A stretch of DNA of 64,000 nt from PALSA-693 sp963780345 (GTDB taxonomy: Bacteria > Actinomycetota > Acidimicrobiia > Acidimicrobiales > Palsa-688): assembly GCA_963780345.1 (NCBI GenBank), contig CAWABU010000002.1:1-64000 (forward strand). The letters are read 5' to 3'. The notes under the pieces were generated by a model that was not told the DNA's origin, searched no databases, and saw only the letters and a program-made list of their open reading frames with translations. Position numbers and translations under genes: made by a program. Each line of letters opens with the position of its first letter. Within the stretch, counting starts at the first letter, position 1. This document shows positions 51,637 through 61,493 of this stretch, piece after piece.

Positions 51637-53319
51637 ATGCCGGAGCCGGGATTGATCACCTTCGAGCGACACCCCGCGTCCTACCGGCACTGGCGGCTGG
51701 AGGTCGACGGCCAGGTGGCCACGGTCACCATGGCGGTCGATCCTTCGACCACCACCGGCGACGGCTACGAGCTCAAACTCAACACCTACGATCTGGGCGT
51801 CGACATCGAGCTCTCCGACATCGTGCAGCGACTCCGCTTCGAGCACCCCGCGGTCCGGGTGGTGGTCCTCACCAGCGGACTCGAGAAGGTCTTCTGCGCC
51901 GGTGCCAACATCCAGATGCTGGCCCGAGCGAGTCACCACCACAAAGTCAACTTCTGCAAGTTCACCAACGAGACTCGCCTGGCCATCGAGGACGCCTCGC
52001 TCTGCTCGGACCAGGTGTGGCTGGGCGCGGTCAACGGCACGGCCGCCGGCGGGGGTTACGAGCTGGCTTTGGCGTGCGAGGAGATCATCCTCGTCGACGA
52101 CCGCGCCTCGGCGGTCTCGCTGCCGGAGGTCCCGCTCCTTGGCGTCCTCCCCGGAACCGGAGGCCTGACCCGGCTGGTCGACAAGCGCCATGTCCGTCGG
52201 GATCTGGCCGACCTGGTCGCCACCCGGGCCGAGGGGGTGCAGGGCCGCCAGGCGGTGGACTGGGGCTTGGTCGACTCGACGGTCACCCGCAGCGACTTCG
52301 CGAGTCATGTGGCCGCCCGGGCCGCAACCCGGGTAGCGGCATCGCTCGCTCGCGGTGGCGACGGGATCCGGCTGCCACCTCTCGACCGGCGCCAGTCGGC
52401 AACCGGTGTCCACTACTCCACGGTCGAGATCTCCTATCAGCGCGACCTGGGCGCCGCCACCGTGAGGGTCCTCGGCCCGAGCGGCGTCCAGCCCGCCAGC
52501 GTCGACGAGATCGAGGCGGCCGGGTCGGGCTGGTGGCCGCTCGTCGCCTGTCGTGAACTCGACGACGCCATCCTGCACCTGCGATTCAACGAGCCGGAGC
52601 TCGGCACCTGGGTGCTCACCACTGAGGGCGACCCGGCCGCGGTCCTCGACACCGAAGCCGTCATGGCGCCGACCAGCCGGCACTGGCTGGTCCGCGAGAT
52701 CCGCGCCTACTGGAAACGCACCCTCAAGCGACTCGACGTGTCGGCACGCAGCCTGGTCGCTCTCATCGAACCGGGCAGCTGCTTCGCCGGCCCGCTGGCC
52801 GAGCTGGCTCTCGCCGCCGACCGGTCCCTCATCTTCGACGGCCAGTTCCTCGAAGGCCAGGGGGACGGCGACGAGACACCTTCGCCGCCCGCGGCGCTGG
52901 TCCTCACCGACGTCAACGACGGGCCGCTGCCGATGGCCAACGGCCTCAGCCGCCTGGCCACCCGATTCTGGGGTCACCCCGACCGCCTGGACGCCGTCCG
53001 CACCGCTTTCGGCAAGGAGCTGCTCGCCACCGACTGCCGTGACCTGGGCCTGGTGACCTTCGCTCCCGACGACCTGGACTGGGATGACGAGGTCCGGCTG
53101 ACCCTCGAGGAGCGAGCGGCCTTCTCGGCGGACGCCCTCACGGGCATGGAAGCGTCCCTGCGGTTCGCGGGACCGGAGACGACCGAGACCAAGATCTTCG
53201 GCCGGCTGTCGGCCTGGCAAAACTGGATTTTCCTGCGACCCAATGCGACGGGCGTCGAAGGAGCCCTGCGCCGCTACGGCACCGGGTCCCGTCCCGTCTT
53301 CGACCGAGGGAGAGTGTGA
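51637..53319 (+). CDS. boxC: Benzoyl-CoA-dihydrodiol lyase (BoxC)
   Basis: 560 residues, crotonase-fold enzyme that opens the ring of 2,3-epoxybenzoyl-CoA in the aerobic box pathway, giving 3,4-didehydroadipyl-CoA semialdehyde and formate. LTSGLEKVFCAGANIQMLAR, LGAVNGTAAGGGYELALACE and SLPEVPLLGVLPGTGGLTRL are the first crotonase module; the second half is BoxC-specific (RDLGLVTFAPDDLDWDDEVR). ATG start with GGGAGG; 3 bp before boxB. Confidence 0.95.
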   Translation: MPEPGLITFERHPASYRHWRLEVDGQVATVTMAVDPSTTTGDGYELKLNTYDLGVDIELSDIVQRLRFEHPAVRVVVLTSGLEKVFCAGANIQMLARASHHHKVNFCKFTNETRLAIEDASLCSDQVWLGAVNGTAAGGGYELALACEEIILVDDRASAVSLPEVPLLGVLPGTGGLTRLVDKRHVRRDLADLVATRAEGVQGRQAVDWGLVDSTVTRSDFASHVAARAATRVAASLARGGDGIRLPPLDRRQSATGVHYSTVEISYQRDLGAATVRVLGPSGVQPASVDEIEAAGSGWWPLVACRELDDAILHLRFNEPELGTWVLTTEGDPAAVLDTEAVMAPTSRHWLVREIRAYWKRTLKRLDVSARSLVALIEPGSCFAGPLAELALAADRSLIFDGQFLEGQGDGDETPSPPAALVLTDVNDGPLPMANGLSRLATRFWGHPDRLDAVRTAFGKELLATDCRDLGLVTFAPDDLDWDDEVRLTLEERAAFSADALTGMEASLRFAGPETTETKIFGRLSAWQNWIFLRPNATGVEGALRRYGTGSRPVFDRGRV

Positions 53320-53322
53320 GTC

Positions 53323-54732
53323 ATGGCTGCCGTCGACACCGGCGACAAGATCCCCAACAACGTCGGGCTGTCCGGGGACCGGAGGCTGCAACGGGCCCTC
53401 GAGCGGTGGCAGCCGCAGTTCCTAGACTGGTGGAAAGAGATGGGCCCGGCCGCCCACCAGGACGACGACGTCTACCTTCGCACCGCGGTGGCGGTCGGCC
53501 AGGATGGGTGGGCCAACTTCGGCTACGTGAAGATGCCCGACTACCGGTGGGGCATCTTCCTGGCCGACCCGGAAGTGGGTCGCACCATCGGCTTCGGGGA
53601 TCGGAAGGGCGAGCCGGTCTGGACGGCCGTGCCCGGTGAGCTCCGCTCGGACCTGCGTCGGCTCATCGTCGTGCAGGGCGACACCGAACCGGCCTCGGTC
53701 GAGCAGCAGCGCCTGCTCTGCCACACCGCCCCCAGCCTCTACGATCTGCGCAACCTCTTCCAGGTCAACGTGGAAGAGGGCCGGCACCTGTGGGCCATGG
53801 TCTACCTGCTGCAGGCCTACTTCGGCCGGGACGGACGCGACGAGGCCGACCTCCTGCTGACCCGCCATTCCGGCGACGCCGACCGGCCCCGGATCCTGGG
53901 GGCCTTCAACGAGCCGACCAACGACTGGTTGTCGTTTTTCATGTTCACCTACTTCACCGACCGGGACGGCAAGTTCCAGCTGGCCTCCCTGGCCGAAAGC
54001 GGGTTCGACCCCCTCGCCCGTACCTGCCAGTTCATGCTCAAAGAGGAAGCGCATCACATGTTCGTCGGCGCGGGCGGCGTGGGCCGGGTGGTCCAGCGCA
54101 CCGCCGAGCTGATGCAGGAGCACGACACCGACGACGTGACCCCGTTCGGGGCGATCAACCTGGACACCATCCAGCGGTATCTCAACCTCCACTACAGCTT
54201 GAGCCTTGACCTGTTCGGCGCCGAGACCTCCACCAACGCGGCCAACTACTACGCCGCCGGGTTGAAGGGGCGTTTTCAGGAGGCGGCCCGCCCCGACGAT
54301 CACCGTCTCCACGACCAGTCCCGAACCATCCTCGCCGTCGACGACGACCAGGTGGTGGAGCGGCCGGTGGCCGCGCTGTCGGCGCTCAACGCCACCCTTC
54401 GCGACGACTACATCGACGATTGCCAGAAGGGGGTCGACCGCTGGAACCGGACGCTGGCGCCGGCCGGCCTGCAACTCCGCCTCCCCCACGTGGGCTTCAA
54501 CCGCCGGGTCGGAGCCTTCGGGGGCCGCCACGTCACGCCGGACGGCGACCTGATGAGCGCACCCGGGTGGGAGGCGCACCGGGCCGAGTGGCTGCCCACG
54601 GATGCCGACCGCGACCAGGTGACCGCGGTGATGCACCCGGTTCACGAGCCCGGCCGCATGGCCAGCTGGGTGGCCCCACCGGCCAGCGGGGTCCACGCCA
54701 AGCCCGTCGACTTCGAGTACGTCCGGGTCTGA
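53323..54732 (+). CDS. boxB: Benzoyl-CoA 2,3-epoxidase catalytic subunit (BoxB)
   Basis: 469 residues, diiron monooxygenase that epoxidises benzoyl-CoA. Conserved BoxB blocks: IPNNVGLSGDRRLQRALERW, LFQVNVEEGRHLWAMVYLLQ (diiron E-x-x-H), FNEPTNDWLSFFMFTYFTDR and LKEEAHHMFVGAGGVGRVVQ (second E-x-x-H). Its stop overlaps the ligase start (TGATG). The reductase BoxA is not in the window, so electrons must come from elsewhere. Confidence 0.95.
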   Translation: MAAVDTGDKIPNNVGLSGDRRLQRALERWQPQFLDWWKEMGPAAHQDDDVYLRTAVAVGQDGWANFGYVKMPDYRWGIFLADPEVGRTIGFGDRKGEPVWTAVPGELRSDLRRLIVVQGDTEPASVEQQRLLCHTAPSLYDLRNLFQVNVEEGRHLWAMVYLLQAYFGRDGRDEADLLLTRHSGDADRPRILGAFNEPTNDWLSFFMFTYFTDRDGKFQLASLAESGFDPLARTCQFMLKEEAHHMFVGAGGVGRVVQRTAELMQEHDTDDVTPFGAINLDTIQRYLNLHYSLSLDLFGAETSTNAANYYAAGLKGRFQEAARPDDHRLHDQSRTILAVDDDQVVERPVAALSALNATLRDDYIDDCQKGVDRWNRTLAPAGLQLRLPHVGFNRRVGAFGGRHVTPDGDLMSAPGWEAHRAEWLPTDADRDQVTAVMHPVHEPGRMASWVAPPASGVHAKPVDFEYVRV

Positions 54733-56306
54733 TGGCCACGTCCGACCCCGGCGAGGCCGGCTTCAACGCGGCCCAATGGCTGGTGGACCGGCATGTGCGG
54801 GATGGTCAGGGCGAGCGCGTGGCATTCCGGTGCGGCGAGGAAACCCAGACCTACGCCCAGCTGCTCCGGTCCGTCCGGATGGCCGCCAACGGCCTGCACG
54901 CCCTCGGAGTCGAGGCCGGTGACCGGGTGCTCATGGTGGTCGCCGACGAGCTGGCCTTCCCGGCCACCTTCCTCGCCGCCCTGCGCATCGGCGCGGTCGC
55001 CGTCCCGGTGTCGACCATGCTCCTTGCCCACGATGTGGCCGGCCTGATCTCGGACGCGGCAGCTTCCGTGGTCGTCGCCTCGGGCCGCCACGCCGGCCTG
55101 CTCCAGGAGGCCACGACCGTGGGCGCCGTGGTGCTCACCGACGACGGGGGCCGTCGTGGGGCCGCCCCGCTACCGCCCGGCGTCGCCGTGCACCGCTTCG
55201 AGGACTTCCGGGACGCGTCCGAGGTCGACCTCGAGCCCACGACGGCGTCCAGCGCCGGACTGTGGCTGTACACGTCGGGCACGACCGGCCGGCCCAAGGC
55301 GGCCATCCACCGCCACGGTGACGTCCGGGCCGTGTGTGATACCTACGCTCGGTCCGTCCTCGGCATTCGATCCGACGACGTGTGCTACTCGGTCCCGAAG
55401 CTCTTCTTCGCCTTCGGCCTCGGAAACGCCCTGTTCTTCCCGCTGAGCGCAGGTGCCAGCGCGGTCATCGATCCCGATCCGCCCACTCCGGCGCGGGCGG
55501 CCGCGCTGCTCACCCGGCATCGGCCCAGCCTCTTTTTCGCCCCGCCCGGGTTCTGTGCGGCCATGGTCGACGCCGGGCTGCCTGACACCACCCTCGCGCC
55601 GGTGCGGACGACGGTCACTGCCGGTGAGACCCTTCCGGCCGAGGTGCACCGCCGCTTCACCGGCCGCTTCGGTACCGAGATGCTCGACGGCATCGGCTCC
55701 ACCGAGGCCCTGCACATCTTCTGCTCGAACCATCCCGGCGACGTGCGGCCGGGGTGGACCGGCCGGCCGGTGGCCGGCTACCAGCTGCGGCTCCTCGACG
55801 ACCACGGCGCCGAGATCACCGACGCGGACACGCCGGGAGCGCTGTGGGTGCGCGGTGACTCCGTGGCGGCCGGTTACTGGCAGCGACCCGAGCTCACGGC
55901 CAGCACGTTCGTGGACGGGTGGCTGCGCACGGGGGACGTCTATCAGCGCTCGGCGGACGGCTACTACCGCTTCATCGGGCGCAACAGCGACATGATCAAG
56001 GCGGGCGGTATCTGGGTGTCGCCGGCGGAGGTCGAGGCGGTGCTGCTCGAGCACCCGGACGTGCTCGAAGTGGCCGTGGTCGGGGGTCGCGACGCCGCCG
56101 GCCTGGAGGTCACGGTGGCCTTCGTGGTCGCCGGTCGGGGCCGGACCATCGACCCGGTGGTCCTGGACACTCACTGCCGGGCTCGCATGGCCGCCTTCAA
56201 GCGGCCCAGGGAGATCCACGTCGTCGAGGAGCTACCCAAGACCGCGACCGGCAAGATCCAGCGCTTCGCCCTGCGCGCCCGGCTCGGCGAAGGGGCACGG
56301 GCATGA
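54732..56306 (+). CDS. Benzoate--CoA ligase
   Basis: 524 residues, ANL adenylating enzyme that starts the box pathway. P-loop YTSGTTGRPKAAIHRHGDV, VPKLFFAFGLGNALFFPLSA (benzoate-CoA ligase signature), DGIGSTEALHIFCSN, GWLRTGDVYQRSADGYY and the catalytic Lys motif ELPKTATGKIQRFAL are all intact. ATG at 54732, directly overlapping boxB; the upstream open frame within boxB is spurious. Substrate assignment rests on the boxBC neighbours. Confidence 0.93.
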   Translation: MATSDPGEAGFNAAQWLVDRHVRDGQGERVAFRCGEETQTYAQLLRSVRMAANGLHALGVEAGDRVLMVVADELAFPATFLAALRIGAVAVPVSTMLLAHDVAGLISDAAASVVVASGRHAGLLQEATTVGAVVLTDDGGRRGAAPLPPGVAVHRFEDFRDASEVDLEPTTASSAGLWLYTSGTTGRPKAAIHRHGDVRAVCDTYARSVLGIRSDDVCYSVPKLFFAFGLGNALFFPLSAGASAVIDPDPPTPARAAALLTRHRPSLFFAPPGFCAAMVDAGLPDTTLAPVRTTVTAGETLPAEVHRRFTGRFGTEMLDGIGSTEALHIFCSNHPGDVRPGWTGRPVAGYQLRLLDDHGAEITDADTPGALWVRGDSVAAGYWQRPELTASTFVDGWLRTGDVYQRSADGYYRFIGRNSDMIKAGGIWVSPAEVEAVLLEHPDVLEVAVVGGRDAAGLEVTVAFVVAGRGRTIDPVVLDTHCRARMAAFKRPREIHVVEELPKTATGKIQRFALRARLGEGARA

Positions 56307-56468
56307 CCGAATCGGCGGCCTGTTCCCTGTCGCTCAAATAGGGCCTCTCGCACCCGGTCGCAACCGGCGGGGGAGGCTACCGAGCCCCCGGTAGGCGGCC
56401 GGTAGCGACCCCCCGGTAAACTCGAGGGCTGCGCCCCTGGCGCCGATCCGAGAAAGGCCACCGTACCT

Positions 56469-57374
56469 GTGAGTGACGTTGCATCCCCCCGCCTCGAGTC
56501 CCCCGCAGTCGTCCGTGAAGGACTGCGACGGGTCGCCTACCTCGCCGATGAAGGGATCGCCGGCGTCGTGTACCTGGCCGAGCGGCTCGGCAAGCCGGTC
56601 CTGATCGAAGGACCGGCCGGCACCGGCAAGACGCAGCTGGCCAAGTCGGTGGCCGAGATGCTCGACGCCCGGCTGATCCGCCTGCAGTGCTACGAGGGGC
56701 TGGACGAGTCGAAGGCCCTCTACGAGTGGAACTACAAGAAGCAGCTCCTGCGCATCCAGGCCCAGCGCGTCAGCGAAGAGGCCAGCGGCGAGCAGTGGCA
56801 GGACGTCGAGGAGGACATCTTCTCCGAGCCCTTCTTGCTGACTCGCCCCCTGCTGGAGGCGATCCGCGCCAAGGAGCCGGTCGTGCTGCTGATCGACGAG
56901 GTCGACCGGGTCGAAGTGGAGACTGAGGCCCTGCTCCTGGAGATCCTCTCGGACTACCAGGTGTCGATCCCGGAGCTCGGGACCGTGATCGCCAGTCAGA
57001 TCCCGCTGGTCTTCCTCACCTCCAACAACACCCGAGAGCTGTCGGAAGCGCTGAAGCGGCGCTGCCTGTTCCTGCACATCGACTATCCCGACCTCGAGCG
57101 GGAGAAGGAGATCGTGCTGACCCGGGTGCCGGGCATCTCCGACGCCCTCGCCGATCAGGTGGTCCGCATCGTGCGCTCCATCCGCAATCTGGAGCTCAAA
57201 AAGGCGCCGTCGGTGTCCGAAACGCTCGATTGGGCCCGGACCCTGCTGCTGCTCGGGATCCAGTCCGTCGATGCGGCGACGGCCACCGGGACGCTCCACA
57301 TCCTGCTCAAGTACCAATCCGACATCGACAAGGCGGCCAAGGACCTGGCCTCGACAGCCGGCGCGTCGCGATAG
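56469..57374 (+). CDS. MoxR-family AAA+ ATPase
   Basis: 301 residues. Walker A LIEGPAGTGKTQLAKSVAEM, Walker B PVVLLIDEVDRVEVETEALL, sensor LVFLTSNNTRELSEALKRRC. GTG start at 56469. Overlaps the VWA gene by one base (TAGTG). MoxR-VWA pairs act as chaperones that insert metal cofactors or mature enzyme complexes; no obvious target operon adjoins except the upstream box genes. Confidence 0.94.
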   Translation: MSDVASPRLESPAVVREGLRRVAYLADEGIAGVVYLAERLGKPVLIEGPAGTGKTQLAKSVAEMLDARLIRLQCYEGLDESKALYEWNYKKQLLRIQAQRVSEEASGEQWQDVEEDIFSEPFLLTRPLLEAIRAKEPVVLLIDEVDRVEVETEALLLEILSDYQVSIPELGTVIASQIPLVFLTSNNTRELSEALKRRCLFLHIDYPDLEREKEIVLTRVPGISDALADQVVRIVRSIRNLELKKAPSVSETLDWARTLLLLGIQSVDAATATGTLHILLKYQSDIDKAAKDLASTAGASR

Positions 57375-58849
57375 TGGCCCAGGTTCAGGCGTCCGGCTTG
57401 CCGGCCGGCAGCTCCGCCGGCCTCCTCGAGACCCTGTCCGGGTTTGTCAAAGAGCTCCGTACCGCGGGCATCCCGGTCAGCCTGACGGAGAACCTCGATG
57501 CGGTGGAAGCTCTGCGGTACATCCCGCTCGAGGACCGCGACGCCTTCAAGTACGCCCTCGCCGCCACCATGGTGAAAAACAATGCCCACTGGAAGGCCTT
57601 CGAGACCGTCTTCGAGGTCTACTTCTCGCTGCGGGGGCGCGAGTACCACATCGTCGACGACGGCGAGGGCGACGGCGCCGTCGACGAGATGATCCGCGAG
57701 CTCCTCGGCAGCGGGCAGGGCGAAGGCGCCGGGACGGAGGGTCTGACCCCCGAGCAGCTGGCGGAGCTTCTCTACCGCGCCCTCATGGACGGCAACGACG
57801 CCATGATGCGGGCCGTGGCCCGCTCCGCCGTCACCCGGTACGCCGGCATGGAACCCGGCCGGCCCGTGGGCGGCACGTACTACCTGTACCGCACTCTCCG
57901 GCAGCTCGACCTCGACGCCGTGCTGGAGCGCATGCTGGAGGCGGCCCGTCTGCAAACGCGCGGTGAGCTCACCGACCTGGAGGAGCGCCTGGCCCGGGAA
58001 GAGTACGAGGGCCGCCTGGACGCCCTGCGCCGCCAGATCGAAGCGGAGATCCGCCGTCGGCTGGTCGCCGACAGGGGGGCGGAGGCGGTGGCCAAGTCCA
58101 TTCGCAAGCCGCTCCCCGAGGACATCGACTTCATGCACGCCAGCCGGGAGGAGCTGGCTGCCCTGCGCAAGGCCATCGCTCCGCTGACCCGCAAGCTGGC
58201 CGTGCGGCTGGCCCGCAAGCGGCGCCATGGGCGGAAGGGGCCGCTGGACTTTCGCAGCACCATGCGCCATTCCCTTTCCTATGGGGGGGTGCCGGCCGAG
58301 CCCAAGTTCAAGTATCCGCGGCCATCCAAACCGGAGATCATGGTGGTGGCCGACATCTCCGGGTCAGTGGCCGCCTTCGCCCGCTTCACCCTGCAACTGG
58401 TGCACGCCATCAGCTCACAGTTCAGCAAGGTGCGGTCGTTTGTCTTCATCGACGGCATCGATGAGGTGACCGACTATTTCAAGGGGACGGAGGACATCAC
58501 CGTCGCCATTCATCGCATCAACACCGAGGCCGACGTGATCTGGGTGGACGGCCACTCCGATTACGGTCACGCCTTCGAGGTGTTCTGGGACCGGTGGGGG
58601 CGGGAGGTCAACCCCAAGACCACGGTGCTGCTGCTCGGCGACGCCCGCAACAACTACCACGCCTCCCAGAACTGGATAATCACCGAGATGGCCAAGAAGG
58701 CCCGGCACGTCTACTGGCTCAATCCCGAGCCCCGCTCGTACTGGGACACCGGCGATTCCATCGTCAGCCAGTACGCCGTCCACTGTGACGGGGCCTACGA
58801 ATGCCGCAACCTCCGGCAGCTGGAGCGATTCGTCGAGCAACTCGGGTAA
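57374..58849 (+). CDS. VWA/CoxE-like protein
   Basis: 491 residues. N-terminal VKELRTAGIPVSLTENLDAV and RDAFKYALAATMVKNNAHWK, long helical middle, then a C-terminal von Willebrand A fold with the metal site MVVADISGSVAAFARF (DxSGS) and FVFIDGIDEVTDYF. Partner of the MoxR ATPase. Cytoplasmic. Confidence 0.92.
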   Translation: MAQVQASGLPAGSSAGLLETLSGFVKELRTAGIPVSLTENLDAVEALRYIPLEDRDAFKYALAATMVKNNAHWKAFETVFEVYFSLRGREYHIVDDGEGDGAVDEMIRELLGSGQGEGAGTEGLTPEQLAELLYRALMDGNDAMMRAVARSAVTRYAGMEPGRPVGGTYYLYRTLRQLDLDAVLERMLEAARLQTRGELTDLEERLAREEYEGRLDALRRQIEAEIRRRLVADRGAEAVAKSIRKPLPEDIDFMHASREELAALRKAIAPLTRKLAVRLARKRRHGRKGPLDFRSTMRHSLSYGGVPAEPKFKYPRPSKPEIMVVADISGSVAAFARFTLQLVHAISSQFSKVRSFVFIDGIDEVTDYFKGTEDITVAIHRINTEADVIWVDGHSDYGHAFEVFWDRWGREVNPKTTVLLLGDARNNYHASQNWIITEMAKKARHVYWLNPEPRSYWDTGDSIVSQYAVHCDGAYECRNLRQLERFVEQLG

Positions 58850-59077
58850 GCACGCGGACGGCGCACGCGGCGCCATGGAGCGTGGGCAACCATTAAGGGA
58901 ATGTTTCGCCAGTTTTGACCGGCGGCGCAGCGCGGTAAGATCGCCGAGTCATCATGCCGGCCCGCCACGGTGACCTGAACGAAATGTAGCGCGTAAGTGA
59001 ACTCTTCTAGCTTTCCGGCTAATCTTGTCGGATTACTGATGATCAGGGTGGGCCCCGCCGAACATTAGAGGGGAAGC

Positions 59078-59311
59078 ATGGTCGACTTTGCGGATTATGC
59101 CATCATCGACACCAATGCGGGCAGCACGAGCGAAGGCAAGATCCTGGTCCTTGTCGATGATGAGAGGACGGCACGCGAGATCGCGGGGGACCTCCGGGGC
59201 CGAGGGTTTTCGGTGGTGATCAAGCCGGTTCCGGCTCGGCAGGGATCATTGGTGATTCCTGACGAGGACCGCTGGTCCGCACCTCTCCCGCTCCCAGGCG
59301 CAGCCGTATAA
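59078..59311 (+). CDS. Small hypothetical protein
   Basis: 77 residues from ATG 59078 (GAGGGGAAGC before it). SEGKILVLVDDERTAREIAG then LRGRGFSVVIKPV resembles a short sandwich fold, with a Pro-rich tail. No family recognised. It converges with the glycosyltransferase (4 bp apart). Confidence 0.6.
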   Translation: MVDFADYAIIDTNAGSTSEGKILVLVDDERTAREIAGDLRGRGFSVVIKPVPARQGSLVIPDEDRWSAPLPLPGAAV

Positions 59312-59315
59312 GCCT

Positions 59316-60554
59316 CTAGTCAGTTCTGGGCGGAGGAGCGTTCCGGCCGAGTTCGGGGCGGAGCGCTCGCGGAGCCGCGGCATGGATTCGCACCATCTGA
59401 CTTACCGAGGTGTCAACCGACATGCTGGTAGCTCGGACTCGGTACCACTCCCGTGTGGTCGTTCGCAGCCGCGAGCCAGCGGCCACGACTGACAGCACCG
59501 CATCGGCGATGTTCTCGGGAGTGGGCGGGCTGGCAATGTAGCCGTTACGGCCCGGGTCGATGTTGTCGATAGCTCGGTTCTCCTCGAAATCTGTCGTCAC
59601 CACGGGTGTGCCCTGGCCCATGGCGTCCACAGGCATATATCCGTAGCCCTCGCGCCGGGAGGGAACGACCACGCAGGTCGCCCCGGCGATGAGAGCGGCC
59701 AGTTGCTCATCGCTGACAAATCCCGGGATGTCGACGACGTCCCGGAGGCCGAGTTCCCGGCATTCGCATGTAACCCGAGGGCGCAACGGACCGTCGCCGG
59801 CAATGACAAAGCGCAGCTCCGGGCGCTGGCGGGATATCAGCTGGAAGGTCCGGGGTAGGAGATCAACCCCCTTATCCAGAATATGGCGACCGGCGTAAAG
59901 CACATACTCGGGCTGATGGGATTGCTCTGCGGTCGTACCGTCGACCACGGCCGACAAAGATGGGAGCAATCCGGCGAGTACGACCGGCGGGCCAGCGGTA
60001 GTGAGGCTCATGGACGCGATTCGTTTACCGGCCGAGGCGGACAGGACGACGATGTCCGGTGAGAGCCGGACGCAACACCATTGGACCCCGTAACCCACGG
60101 TGCCGACCAGACGACCGGCGTAGGACCGCCAAAATTTGGCGGACCAGACCTCGAACCAGTCTACGGTGACGCGGACTTCGGTCCGAGCCAACGCGGCGCG
60201 AACCGCTGGCACTGACCAAAACGGGAAGCTCGGCGTCTGCACGACGTCGAAACTGCGGCGATGCCGGACCAGCCAGAACCACAGACCCAGGCCAAATTGC
60301 AGAGTGGGAAGCAAACGACGGGTTCCGTCCTGGTTATACAGCTCACTAGGACCGCTGACCGCCACCACCCGGATTCCGTCGAGCTCGGGAGCCTCGTGCC
60401 ATTGCCGGCGAGTCAGATAGGTGACTTCGGCACCGGCCTGGTGCAGCCCCTCGGCCAACTGCCGGTACCAGCGCTCCCCTCCGCCCACAGTGTAGGGGAA
60501 GAGGCAGTCGTAGACGAGGGCGATGCGAAGACCAGGGAGCGTCGGATCTGACAC
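59316..60554 (-). CDS. Glycosyltransferase family 4
   Basis: 412 residues, GT-B fold. N-domain IALVYDCLFPYTVGGGERWY, donor-binding YVLYAGRHILDKGVDLLPRT, LRFVIAGDGPLRPRVTCECR, VVVPSRREGYGYMPVDAMGQ and GTPVVTTDFEENRAIDNIDPG with the E-x7-E motif. Probably builds a surface glycan, together with the genes at the right edge. Confidence 0.92.
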   Translation of the reverse strand: MSDPTLPGLRIALVYDCLFPYTVGGGERWYRQLAEGLHQAGAEVTYLTRRQWHEAPELDGIRVVAVSGPSELYNQDGTRRLLPTLQFGLGLWFWLVRHRRSFDVVQTPSFPFWSVPAVRAALARTEVRVTVDWFEVWSAKFWRSYAGRLVGTVGYGVQWCCVRLSPDIVVLSASAGKRIASMSLTTAGPPVVLAGLLPSLSAVVDGTTAEQSHQPEYVLYAGRHILDKGVDLLPRTFQLISRQRPELRFVIAGDGPLRPRVTCECRELGLRDVVDIPGFVSDEQLAALIAGATCVVVPSRREGYGYMPVDAMGQGTPVVTTDFEENRAIDNIDPGRNGYIASPPTPENIADAVLSVVAAGSRLRTTTREWYRVRATSMSVDTSVSQMVRIHAAAPRALRPELGRNAPPPRTD

Positions 60555-60690
60555 TCAGGCGAGTCTACGGCGCCTGACCGGACCGACCCGACGTCAGGCC
60601 AGGCCGGCCATTCTGTAGTCCTCCCGTGGTCCTGCAATCAGGTACCCTCCCTCTGAGAATCATCCACGCGGCGACGGTGGAGGGGTAGGC

Positions 60691-61116
60691 GTGAAGCTCA
60701 ACCGATGGACGAAAGTGGGGGTCGGGGCGGTAGCGGCGGTCGGCGCCCTGACCGGGCTGGCGGGTAGTGCCTCAGCGCGCCCGACGGAAAAATCTGGCCA
60801 CCCGCCGCACAACAGGTGCGCGGCCCAATTGGTCACCGGCAATGGCGTGGCCTTTGCGTTTCCCTCAGCAGCCTGTGTGGATAATGGCTATCGCTTTACG
60901 TTCTCCAGCTGGTCGCTGGCCGGCCGGGACAGAAGGCACCATGCAACCCTCTTTTGGCAGGTCAATGACCCGCCATGGGTCGTGAAGCTGCCGCCGTGCG
61001 CCTGGCAAATTACCTTTCAGGCCCAGGCCGGCCCGGTAATTGCCACCCGCCAGGGTGGTACCTCCTGCCCGCCGCCGCGGCACCACGGCGAAGACCGCCC
61101 ACCGTCGCGTAACTGA
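60691..61116 (+). CDS. Small secreted protein
   Basis: 141 residues. Signal peptide (VGVGAVAAVGALTGLAGSASA) with an AxA cleavage site, followed by a Cys-containing domain (CAAQLVTGNGVAFAFPSAAC, LPPCAWQITFQAQAGPVIAT). GTG start with GGAGGGG. Unknown function; probably an extracellular factor. Confidence 0.7.
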   Translation: MKLNRWTKVGVGAVAAVGALTGLAGSASARPTEKSGHPPHNRCAAQLVTGNGVAFAFPSAACVDNGYRFTFSSWSLAGRDRRHHATLFWQVNDPPWVVKLPPCAWQITFQAQAGPVIATRQGGTSCPPPRHHGEDRPPSRN

Positions 61117-61493
61117 ACCTGTCCCCTCCGGGATTCTCATGTTGTCCCGTCGGTGACGGCGCGGTAAACAGCTGGTGTAAGCGGTACGAATTGTCAGCAA
61201 AGGCAGGAATCGACTGATTCGCGGCCGACATCGCTGATCTCTGGCCGACCGGCGACATCAAGGAACGAGCAGTGGCGGTCCGGACAATCGCGTAAGCACG
61301 ACCCAAACGGGAGGTGAACACTCGGCACGCCGATTGACTTCGGTCTTCGGGGTTAGCAGGATGCTCTCAAACGCCCGAGTGCGTAGGTGCGGTGCTGACA
61401 GAAACGTCAGCGAGGGATCATTCCCTTGATCAGATTCCATCACGAGCTACTGCTGGTCGGCGATCCGAGCCGCCGGATAAGGAGGAAATCCAT
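61117..61493. other. Intergenic stretch before the secreted beta-helix gene
   Basis: 377 bp. No gene or convincing RNA structure seen. Confidence 0.5.
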
